From assembly GCF_000524195.1 (NCBI RefSeq), contig NW_020170404.1:655436-719435 (forward strand): 64,000 nucleotides of DNA, read 5' to 3'. Made by a program: the position numbers and the translations under genes. Shown here in pieces: positions 50,031 to 61,300 of the stretch. Numbering within the stretch: the first letter of the stretch is position 1; each line of letters starts with the position of its first letter. The notes under the pieces are model-generated. The model worked only from the letters and a program-made list of their open reading frames with translations. It did not search any database and was not told the origin of the DNA. This DNA comes from Echinococcus granulosus. Lineage: Eukaryota > Platyhelminthes > Cestoda > Cyclophyllidea > Taeniidae.

Positions 50031-53000
50031 CTAATTGAGGTCCCCATTGGCGGAGGCGGGGATAGATGTAAGCTGTGAACTGCCGAGGGCGCTTTCCAGG
50101 GAGAGGATGGAGGCAACGGCTTCAGCCACGTTGGGAGCTACGAAGCGTGGCTCGTAGAGGTGGGAGAGGTCTGGAAAATCGTGGAGTACATGATGCAGAC
50201 CCTTCCATTCACCCGGCACTCCCTCATGCTCCTATTAATGGAGATACACATTATGATTGTTCAGCCACACAATGTCTCTTTCAATATCACTGCTGTTTGA
50301 CTGGTGACATGAAGCTCTAGGCCTTCTGAGTTGCATCTTCACGGATATCCTCTACAATGCTTCGGCCTAGAGTTAGCGAGCCCACTCCAGAAGAACAATA
50401 AGCCTGATTTCACTGAAAAATAAAGTATTTCTCAGGCCCGTATGCCCTGTTACATTCTAGGGAGTCACTGGGACGTAAAACAGCACCATAGCTACGTTGA
50501 GGAAAAGACTTTCCGCTTTCTTTACGTAATCGAGACACAGCTGCTTTTTTCGTACCTCAAAAATCAGTGGATGGACTATCAGATGGGTCAGTTTCCCATC
50601 CCTCATTCACGCTGGGAACGAAGCCAGTCCTAAGGTCGTATGTCTTACAGCGTCTTAAGGGCTTAATTTGGAGCCTCCTTGTACTACTCCAGTCGAAATT
50701 TCGCGCAAAAAGTAACTAGAATAGGGAATATGCAAGTAGTACCCACTTCTCGTGGACGATCTGACGTCCAGACCCCTCATCTTAGTTTACAACAGGCGCT
50801 CTCACTGGTGAAATAAGAAGTTCTAATCTAATGAACTTCATTTCAGTCACCCTAGTGAAGACGTTTCATCTGATCACCTATGCTGACCTGAGTGGAGACC
50901 CGATCACGAGGACAGATGTGAAGGCGGCTCAAGACAAGATGACGACGACTGGTCTGTGTAATGTAACGAGTTTAAGTCTCACGTAACTTGGGCTTCACGC
51001 CGGTTCATTGACCTTACGCCGACAACTTGTATCAACAAGAGTTGCTTAAAGTCATTTGGGATTTTATTAATCATGCGTGCATAAGGGGTAGTGTTATTTA
51101 CTTAGAGCTAATAAAACTGGGTAGTTATTCTTTACTACCCCATAATGGCCTGCTCTAGACGCAGAGATGATTTCCCTCTACTGAAAAGTTAGACAAAAAA
51201 ACAGCAGTCAAACACATTTCTAGGCAGCCTAAATCATTTTATGCCAAGCGAAAATCAAGGAGGCGTGTCCAGTGAGACGACTAAAATTTAGACATCTTAA
51301 AACGTTATCTCACAGCTTTATGTGTTACCACGCGGACTTTACGCCCCCCCTGTGTTTTGGCCACGAGCCTGCAAGTCTTTTCATGGTTTTATTAATTCGG
51401 GTACTTCCGGACTCCATTAGCTTTGAACTTTATCAAGGTAAAATCGAGCGGTATACTGTGAGTGGAAGATAACAACACTACCGGTATCAATGATTAAACA
51501 CTATGCCAAAACATCAGAGAATGAAGGCATTTGACAAAGATCCACAACAGAAGAATCACTGGAATTACTCCTAATGAAGTAAGACCATATCTGGACAAGG
51601 CCAATTCGTTACCACCATCCGTTCACAATACAGCCCACTTTGTAAAGACTACAAATAAACCAGAGGGCCAGAGGAGTTGGGAAATTCGGAATTTGTACGC
51701 GATGGAACGGTGTCTAAGACAATCTCAATCCCGTTCACAATCAGAACGCTGCAAATTGAGATCTACAGATTACAAACGATCATTGAGTTGCGAATTCTTC
51801 TCGAGGCAATGTATGCTCATCGTATGATCCTCATTCGTGGCCTACTCAACAACGCTCGTGGTAGACGACAATTCCTCTAATCTACTACGATTTAGTCTTA
51901 GCATTGGTGACATGGGGCTGTGAAGCTGGTCTCTGCATCATTTTTAGATTCGTATATATTGTAACGTCTAAAGAAAGAGCGTGGACACAAGTTACCTGGT
52001 AGACACCAGAGGTTACCAGGACGGGTTCCATAGTGCACGGAGAGGGTCGTTTGGGCTTCCGCATTACTAATTCCCTGAGTATCTCGAACATGTCTTTGGA
52101 GCGTCGAATGAGATGACTCCATTTGTCCTGCTCCTTCTCGCTGAGTATCTCCGGTCGCTCGCAAATAGTCGTGGAGGGATCGGGAAAGAGACAGGGATGC
52201 TCCTCTTGCACCAAAGTGTTTACTAGCAGAAATAAGGAACTCCATGTCTCCTCAGATATGGTCTGAAGGTAGAGGTTGAAGAGGTTGGCGCCATAAATGT
52301 CCACCTCAGGATTGTCACTACACAAAGGAAATTAGACGATGTTATAAACAGGCATCCGGGGCTGCCTTAAGTCATTATTTTATTCTAAATTTGATTTATT
52401 TTTCATGAATGGATTCCGAAGCAGTAGTGTTGCCAAATAAGCTGAATCCCAGCATCTAAGCTAAAATTATTTTACTATCCACTTGTGCCCTTACTTATTT
52501 CTATTCTGCACAACTTGGCTTTAATCGGGGGCATGAAGTGGCTCTGCACCATTAAGCATATGCTGGTCAACCTTCCATACTACTTAAATGCTAATCCAAT
52601 CAGTGAAATTTAAGGGTTTTCCAGGAGCACCAGAATCGGAGTCTCACCCTGATATGATCTGGCAAGATTTCCAAACCTAGTCGCTCATGGACTAGGATTG
52701 TTCAAAATAATCCGGAGGTTGATTAACATCTCCCAATTCCAAAGTAGTCGTCAGTACTTTGAGTAACGCCTTAATTCTATAAACCAGGTTTTGCGCCCGC
52801 CTTACAGTGATGCCTTTATCTATAAAAGCATGTACGCCAGTTATTCCAAAGCCAAGATGCTAACGTGCAACATTAACATCTTTAATACAGTGGCAAAATT
52901 CGGCTTGATCCTTATAGATAAAAACGCATAATCAGTCTCGTTAACAGATTTACTTAATAAATTTGGGTTCTAGCTAGTCATGTTTTGTCAACTGTAGCAA

Positions 53001-54835
53001 CTCAGGGTATGATTGTACCTAAACCTACACCAAATACCGTGAATTAAAACTTGAAGTGCCTTCATGGGGGTGACATGTTTTACAGAGGTGAAGTGTTAAA
53101 GTGGTGGGGTGTAAATCTGACGTGCTAACCGACAATAGAGTTTACGAGTCTAGACGACGTGAAGGCGACCTCATACAACTGCTTTATGGTACAACACCTC
53201 ACCCAATACAATAGATGCGTTTTAGGGGCCGGGTGGCACCAAATCGCTTTGCCGCGATGGCGTTGAGTTGAGACAGGGCGAAGGTGTAAACAAGAGGGTT
53301 GGGCTTGCCTAACAGACTAGTGTAGGTGAGATGTCGGCCAGTCAGCTTCTCGTAGAGGGTATCCAGACAGCACATAAAACTCCCCATAGCAATTCGAGGA
53401 TTGGGAGCATTGCTGGCCCACAAAAGGTCGCTTCCGCAGGCAAAGATTGGCAGCTGAGGAGAGGATGATTTGGCTAATTTGATTTTTAATTACAAAATAG
53501 AAAAATACGGTTAAAACTAATTGAGGTGAAAGTACATTAGTAAAGTTTTAAAGTACATCTCAACCGTATGCCGATGAAATTGAAAAAAACGTACAACCAA
53601 TGTTTTGACGTCGTTTGCAATTTCAAATTGGTGACAAAATTGTCTTTGGTGTTTAGAAAGTATTAAATTACTTTAATTTGGATCAAAATGTCCACATTTC
53701 AAAGCGATAACGTAAAACCTTGAGAGAGATGAAAAGTGTGACAAAACTGCTTGATTATGGTGACATGGTAGATATCACTTTTAAACTTATATTGGCTTAC
53801 GTAAGATCTCCTCAGAAGTCTTGTTCAGATCCCCATTTTGGATGAGTAGATCAAGAATGATTTGAAGGCTCTGTTCCCATCGTTGTGGTTCCCCGAGTAA
53901 GACAATTGCTAACAAAGAAATAAATATCAATAACTTAGGGAAGAATGGCAACAAATTTAATGCATCATGCAATTAAACTGGGATATCAACACACAAGCAT
54001 TAATAGAAATGCAATGACTAGGAAAGCAGTGGAGGATATAAAATAGGGATTGAATAATTTTACCTTCAATTTTGCTGAATTCTGCCTTCCTTATGTTGCC
54101 CTTTGAAAGACAATTGGAAAAATGCATTATTCTGACTAGCCTTGCTGCATTAGCTGCATAAAGCAATGCCAAGAAAATTCGTTAGACAATTAAGTAAAAT
54201 GACAAATTTTAACCTATTATTGCTATTTATTTAAAACGAAGGAGATTAACCATGTGTTTCAGCGTGTATATTCAAGTAATTTTAACTTACAGAATACAGA
54301 ACTTCCTTTGGTCTACAAGCGTCTAACCAGGGAAAAGCAACAGAGATATCCTCGACCGTAGAAAACTTCTTAAATCCAATACTTTGTGCAATCGCTTTTA
54401 GTGGACCGTGACCACAGACAGCAACATGCTTATCAAATACTGAATAAAGTCTCAAGGCTGAATGCGGCATTACAATCTCTGATGGTAAAATCTGAAAGTG
54501 CATTCTCTCAAGTCATTTACCTTTCTATTTAAGATACTTGAAAGTTCGGCAGCCTTTGTCTCCTTGGATACATTAGCAGCGTTTGTGAGAAATAAAACAG
54601 GCACACGCCAATTTCCATTTTTTTCATGTAGCATCTCAGAGGTACGAAAAGCGCCGGGCAAAACTAGAGGCCCTCTTGTAAAAACTCCATCAACATCAAA
54701 TGCAATTCCAAAATCTGCACTACGAAATGAAACATCCTGGGGGACTTTTTTCTTTGTAAAGAAATGCCTTCTTACAACCTGCTTAAAAAACCACGAAAAG
54801 GCATGAACATCTGCTTGTGCTGTCACAGAATACAT
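50031..54835 (-). CDS. HDHD5: HDHD5/CECR5-like HAD-superfamily protein, probably mitochondrial
   Basis: HDHD5 (CECR5) is a mitochondrial haloacid-dehalogenase-like hydrolase of unknown substrate. Exons: 54835-54521, 54491-54291, 54100-54064, 53908-53801, 53453-53203, 52317-51996, 50231-50031. The start ATG follows an in-frame stop. Residues 1-35 (FFKQVVRRHFFTKKK) look like a mitochondrial presequence. HAD motif I is FDVDGVFTRG with Asp47 and Asp49; RVPVLFLTNAANVSKETKAAELS, VCGHGPLKAIAQSIGF, VLLGEPQRWEQSLQIILDLL and IYCIGDNPEVDIYGANLF follow as in the family, then EPVLVTSGVYQ near the C-terminus. Exon 3 is a 37-nt micro-exon that restores phase and gives FSKIEAIVLLGEP. The join between 53801 and 53453 is out of phase by one, so a tiny exon is missing; an 8-nt candidate exists. 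Length is about 480 aa, slightly longer than human. Confidence 0.9.
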
Positions 54836-57591
54836 GTCTAGGCGCTTCTTAATAGGCCGTCGTATAAAATTATTGGGCCGACAATTATGGGTTTTTCGTT
54901 ACTTTTATACCATGCGCAACTTATTCCCACTCCAAATGTCCTTCAAAGGGCAAAGATTAACATTTTGCATACTCATTTGCTAATTGAGCCTTGGATATGC
55001 GTGACAGTTATTTAGTCGTAGCCTTTAAAATTTATTGAGCTATTTTATTTAACTCAAAATTATATGTTTGCTAAAAATTTTATAACCTGCGTAATCACTA
55101 GATATTTACTCATGATTTACACAAAATCTGATTAAACGCATAAAACTTTGCAAAACGTAATGTTATAGGTGTTATGTAACTTTTTAGTAATTGCACTTTT
55201 GTTTGATTTTGCTAAAGTGTGTGGAATTTCTACGATTCCCTCCTTTTTAAAATATTACTATTTGGTAAAACACGGTATCTTAGAGAACCACGGTTTGATA
55301 GACAAAGAGATTACCTGAGGAAAATTTACTTTGTGTTAATGTAATTGTAGCACCCCAGAAATTCCATCGAAGAAAAAAATGTATATTATACTCGGGTAGA
55401 ATATGTATGTTTGTTGTACAGAAGGTATTAGAACTACCGGCATGATCTAAAAGCCAGCCCATCCGGAAAATGTTCAATGGATAGGACATACTGCGGCTCC
55501 TTACCAAACCCCGGAGTTAGACGACTAACGTATCACACTTCTCCTCCCTTTTAAGCGCCGTCCCTGTTGCTCCCCTTAGTCAACCTTCTGTCAGTCATTA
55601 CAGCGTTAAAAAATAATCATGAGTCACTCATTTCAGTCACCAAATTTCTATGCAGCTGAGGAGGTACTTGACTACAGCGTCATTGATCCCTCTTGACGGT
55701 TTAATTGGATCTGAAGTTTCTTTAGGTTGGGAAAAGAGTGATTGTAATAACCGATACGGGTTTCCATAGCTGGACGTTGTAACACTGGCTTAAAAACAGA
55801 TTTGTACAATAAGAATGAGATTTAACGCAGATCCTTGGGGTAGGGTTCCGCGTCTGTTTCTCCTTGCTACATTGTACTCAATTTGGAGCTGACCAGTCAT
55901 GTCTATCTGGGCACTATTCAGCAGGTAGACGGGTGGAGGAGGTATGGCGAGTTCACTTTATTGATATCTTTGTGCTGGTACAAGTAAAAACTCTATAGTT
56001 CACCTCTAATGCAGCTACCATTAATAACAGCTCCCATGTAGAACACGAAACTGGGGCAGTTACTGAAGGTAGACGTCATTCAAAGCTCTATTGCTATGAT
56101 TTGTTAGTTATTCTACTATCCGAAGCATGTGCACTCCTTCCTTCTTATCAAGATTTATCACTGAGCAGTAAAAATTAGAATTGATGACCTTTAAGATTGG
56201 ATTCGCCTTCCGCTACCACCAATGTAGCATCTCGAAATCTCTTAGGGTAAAAAAAGCATAATACTCAGGCAGAATATATGTAGTTTTGGGGCTAATTTCA
56301 TTGCCATGAGTCCAGCTCACCGAACGGAGGTACAATGGGCAAGATACAAAGTCATCTTTTGCCAAAATCCGAGAGCTGAAGTAACCAACACATTACATAA
56401 TTTTTGACTGGAGAGAGGGAAATATATAGGTGGTATTTAACTATGTGCTTGATTACGCCGAATACTGGGTCTTAGCTGATTGTATTTCTTGATGGTGACG
56501 CAGTCTTTGTACTGTGCCAATATCCTCTCAGCTCTTCCGCCTATGGGGAATACATTTTGTCATGTCACGATAACACTTTACACGTTTTTTTAAATGTGGG
56601 TTTTTATATCGGGTTACTTAGGCCTCCCTCATTATACATCCTCCTGGCGCCTGCTCTTTAGTCCATGCCAGTGGACATTCTGTGTCCATCTGTAAATTTA
56701 CAGTACAAATTCTGCCCAAGCATTTGCCTTTTTCTGTCTTTAAAGAAGTCTTGGGGCTCTACACTGCTATAATCGTTACAACTTTGGAGAAGACTCTAGC
56801 GACACTGATGCATCACAATAGCATTATGCAAACCATACGCGAGAAAGAGATTCTGTATCAGAATAATATTTGGCCTCTTAAAATCTCGTGAAAATAAAAT
56901 TTTTGCAAAAGAATGTTTTAGTATTAACAACATGCTTTAAAATAGCCACATATTTAATCACCTAACCAAGTTAACCTGAATGGACCCTTTGTGTTGTTCC
57001 ACTATAGCCAACGTCCCCGTAATCTTGTCGATAAAACGATTTGTGAATTTTTCGTCCAAATTGTGCCTATGATTTTTTGGAATCCTAACTATTGCGCCTT
57101 ATGAAAATGCAACATATTGCTATTGCAACTTTATTTATCCCTAATTTCTGGGAAGAATTTTCTGATAGGTTAAGCTTTGTAAATGCTTGTACATTGAGTG
57201 TTACCAAACAGGCAACGGGTTATTGAAGAACCAAAAGCAATAATCAATTTTATGAGCTGCAGTATAAAAAGATATGATAGACTAAATAAAAAGGACATTT
57301 TCTACTGAAATTGTAGGGTTTTAACAACAGTGTTTTCTCTCTAAAAGTGGTTATTTTTGGGGAGAGGCGCAGCGAAATCTAGTTTTAGAGGTTCTAACAA
57401 AAAACACCAAAGACTCTGACAAAGTGAAATGTACGCCAATGATAGATTTTTCGTTTCTAATTTATTATTTTTTCCTTAATCTTCTGTCCCCTAACAAAAA
57501 CTCAAGATCTCTACAATTTGCTGAGCGGGGTTTGATTCAGCACATTTTCAAAGCGCATTATGTAATCTATTATTTTTAATTGATAAGTGGT
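54836..57591. promoter_or_regulatory. Intergenic region upstream of HDHD5 and profilin
   Basis: About 2.8 kb of AT-rich DNA upstream of the minus-strand HDHD5 gene and of the profilin locus. It presumably carries the HDHD5 promoter. No coding exon, RNA gene or transposon is recognised. Confidence 0.4.
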
Positions 57592-57795
57592 TCAATTATA
57601 ATTTAAGCTATTCTGTCGTTTTAATTGATACGGTTCTAACTGTTCAAACAATTTGCGGGCGCGCTGTTTTCGTTCGCCCAGTATATAGTCGTGTCTTGAT
57701 TCTCGTAAGGCTCTTAATTTCTGCGTTTGGTAGTCTAGTTTGAGTATCTCTACATATTTTCTCTGTTGTATTTGCGCATCTGTATTATAAAACAC
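57592..57795 (-). CDS. Candidate terminal exon of an unrecognised small charged protein
   Basis: A 67-codon minus-strand frame begins right after a TAG that could be a 3' splice site and ends with a stop. It has no ATG of its own. The composition is protein-like: many Lys, Arg, Glu, Gln and Leu in a helical pattern (YVEILKLDYQTQKLRALRE, then HDYILGERKQRARKLFEQLE). The style recalls small coiled ciliary or microtubule-associated proteins, but I recognise no family. Upstream exons would have to lie in or beyond the profilin gene on the opposite strand, and the tract before the proposed acceptor is poor in pyrimidines. It may be a chance frame. Confidence 0.25.
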   Translation of the reverse strand: MFYNTDAQIQQRKYVEILKLDYQTQKLRALRESRHDYILGERKQRARKLFEQLEPYQLKRQNSLNYN

Positions 57796-57940
57796 CTAGG
57801 TGTCTTGATTTCGGGTGCTATTGGCGCTGTTCACGCAACTGAGGTTTAGTCCTCTGTGAATCGTTTGAATTCAATACTATTGTGTAGTCGGTTGCTGTAT
57901 CTTCTCATTTAAAAACATAAGTTTTCTTTTAGCCACAACC

Positions 57941-58358
57941 ATGTCTTGGAACGAAATTGTTGAGAGCATTCTTAAGTACAATGGCGCTTCCTGTGCCTGC
58001 CTTGCTGGCATTGATGGGAACATCTGGGCCTCTTCTCCCGACTTTAAGGTAAGTTGTGATACTGTGTATTAATTTCACCACTCAGCCCACTCAAGCCGAG
58101 ATTCTCAAGATGATTAAAGTGGCTTCCGGTACAGAGGCCGAGTCCTTCACGGTTAATGGCAAAAAAGTCATCACAGTGAAGTGTGGTGATAATGAGCTTT
58201 CTGCTACCGGCAATGACTATGCCGTTGATGTTCGAGTGCTTAAAACCATGGTTATCATTACGGGGAACTCGAAGCCCAAAGATATCCCTGGCGTTAATCG
58301 CCTTCTCGCTACTGCTGGTAATGCAATGGCCGAGCACCTCTCCCACTCCGGATATTAA
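57941..58358 (+). CDS. Profilin, actin-monomer-binding protein
   Basis: Profilin binds G-actin, poly-proline ligands and PIP2 to control actin polymerisation in the cytosol. Exons 57941-58048 and 58086-58358 join in phase to 126 aa, the usual size. The N-terminus MSWNEIVESIL carries the conserved Trp of the poly-Pro pocket; GIDGNIWASSPDF, a central KVITVKCGDNELSATG block and the C-terminal helix GVNRLLATAGNAMAEHL complete the fold. The intron is only 37 nt. A good 3' splice site (TTTTCTTTTAG) ends at 57932, eight bases before the ATG, so the mRNA probably has a 5' UTR intron or receives a spliced leader there. Confidence 0.95.
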
Positions 58359-61300
58359 GTTCTCTTTGTTCAATTTGCCAAGATAGCACGCCTCCCTACC
58401 CTATCAGCGTTACATTTCGCTTTTTAATTGTTTTGATGAATCCTACGAATAAATGGATTCGGGCATTTTTTAGTTTTGTAAAGCGCCTGGCAATTTAAAT
58501 CCTCAAATGCGATGAAAGCTGGTTTTGCATCAATGTGTATGACTGTTTCTTCATAGGAACTCAGGTTTCAGTTGCCTCTGTGAACACCTCTTTGTGAGGA
58601 TTATCGTCTCGATGTTGGATTTCAGTCGTGATTTGGGCCTAGTCTTCTGGTTTGGTGTGTTTTTATATCAAGACTGCCGTGGTCGCTTGCTATACTCGTG
58701 GTCTTGATGTCGAGTCACGAAGGCGTTGCGCCTCAGTTCCGTGGGCATTTTAGAAAATTCTATGGTTTTTTTATCCTTTCCGGTCGCACTTTTTCCACCG
58801 CCTCGTTTTATAGGTCTTGACCACTCGTGCATTCTTATTTTGCTAGTCGTTCACATATACCGTACAGGCAAATCCCTTTGCAGCGAGCTGTGGTCAAACA
58901 GCATTACCATTTTGATACTGAATGCTGACCCTCACAAGGGGCGACTTTAATCGATTTAGCATTCGCGGGGAAAAAAGGGCTAGGTATCTGTCGCCGGCGT
59001 TCCTACAATGCCAGCGGTAGTGAGGGTGGGGAAGCGCGGCACTTTAATGTCATGTCGACCCGCCGATGGCGGATGACTAATGCCCTCGCATCGCAGCCGC
59101 CGATGGTGTTTGGAGGGGTGGGCATTGGAATAGTGATTTGTTGTAGGGCGAGTTGAATGTTGGAACACTGGTGGGCGTAAGCGCTTATGACTAACGCTGT
59201 CCTACCCTCCTGCCCACATGCACACGCGGACGCCCAACTTTGGAATTTGGCTACGCGTGCACGCGCGCGATCCCTGCATGTAGGTTGTTTGGGCCGGACG
59301 AAAGCGTGAATCCTGTATTTTTGGCAGCTGATTGGTTGGCTGAAATCTATTGGCCGAAATGCTTGTGTACCCGCTCATGTGTAAACAGTGGGCCCCCATA
59401 TGTGCTAGGGTTTGTCTGCTGTTGGATGGACTCTGGTGGAAGTAGTCGTCTGTCTAGAGAGGGCAGACGCTCAGTGTGAGTGAGATCCAAGTGGGCTTTT
59501 CTGGTTCGCTTGCGGTTGGATTTCACCGCAATGCTTTCATTAAAATCAAGATGTAGATATGTGAGTCGATCACTATCGAAATTGTATTTAGACGCGTCCC
59601 GTTGATGAAGGTGTAGTGTCACTCTGATTACTGATGAATCTTCTCGGTTGCTTGGTGCATTCATGTGCTTGTTGTTGACAAGTCAGTTTGCGGTGCCTTT
59701 TTTACTAAATCCCAGGCAGCCAACGTGCATTTGCATGCTGGTCTCAGATACTTTAAAGTCGTTTTTATTCCACGCCAGCCTCTCTGCCCGGCCACGTTCA
59801 TTTGCATAGCTCTCAATGTAAGAATTCACTGGAAACTGAACGAGGTGCCTTAATCCTAGAATAGCATCCTTGTACACCCGCTGATGCGTTTGTGATGTCG
59901 TTGCGAGTTCATAAATCGGGTGTTTTGGTTTACCATCGATTGTGATTAGCTTTACACAATAAAGCACTGTCATGTGGATAATAGCAGAAACCACGATGTG
60001 TGGATATAAGGACAGTAGTAAATAGGTGCTTGATGCCGGCCGTTATTTTCTTCACTGAGTGCTTGCATTTTCATTTACGAGACTTGTGATCCGACGAAGC
60101 GATTGGTGTTGTACTTGTATAGCATGATGCCCCCCTCCCAATCATAAGTAGCTTAGTGTTGCACCTTATCCTGACAGGTGTAGTCATTTGCTCAAAATGT
60201 GGATATGCTAGTTAACGCAGTCGCTACTACCGTCACATGTATTTGACGTATTATCTATCAATTGCACGAAGCATGCAGCATGTTCCTGTCCTCAACGATA
60301 ATCATGTTTCTTGGCTTTTTGAGCAGTAGTGCAAGTGTTTGTGTAGTATTGGAACAATAAAACACCTCTAGGACCCCGGTTGTGGACGTGTTAGGCGAGC
60401 AGCATGGGGCGGTCACTCGGTGACATAGGTGGCATCAAACTACCCATATTCCCTCCAAAAGTTCGATCCAGTTTTAGTTTTCTACTATCAGCGTTAAGTA
60501 TCTGCCTAAGTGAACATCTTTTCCACCCTAGCTAGACGTCAACTAAATTATTTAATTACTATTAATACACTTCCTTTATATTTGTCCCGTTTGAACTTTG
60601 TGGCTGGTGAGACTTTGGTCGAATGACACTACTATCCGCTACAAGGATAGGATACCACTATTCCAAGCAGGTTTTGACGGCCCATAAGGAATGACCAGTG
60701 TGTCACATTCATTGTGTGGCTGTCAAACTTCTACCTTGTCAACGCACCCATAATACATAGTGAGGTGGATAGGAAAGCCTCGTTCAAAATAACCTGCCTT
60801 GTATTTCTCTCATCCCACCCGCCTGCGCTCGACATTTCCACCCTTGCACAAGTCACATGACTCCAGAAGCAAAGGTGCCAAATTTGAAAGTCACTCTTCC
60901 ATAAAATTAGGAGGCCTACTTTTAGACTGACGCCGTCGGTCTTTTTGAAGTCCGCCGTTCGCCTTCACAGCGAATCCCTTTTGTTAAACAAGGACGAGGT
61001 AGCTACAGCGAACCTGAAAATGGATATTGCAGCGCATCAACTCAGAGTAAATTGCAACTTCAATGGAAAAAAAAACAACAAGTACATTGGGTTTGTGGGC
61101 TTTGTTGCCTAAAATAGCCCAACAGCAAAAGCATTGTGTTCGTCTGTTTTTCCCTCACATGTACCTTGGCCAGGAAATAGCTCTCCTGGTGCTGATTATA
61201 AATGTATCCTTCCGTTAGATGAAAGGCAGCCAAATTCTAACCGATCTCATTAGCTTTGATTTGAAAAGACTTCGGTGCCTTTGACACCAGGTTTGAGTTA

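Noticed and set aside
60455..60480. GTTCGATCCA, like a tRNA B box
   Set aside because: No A box, anticodon stem or acceptor stem can be drawn around it.
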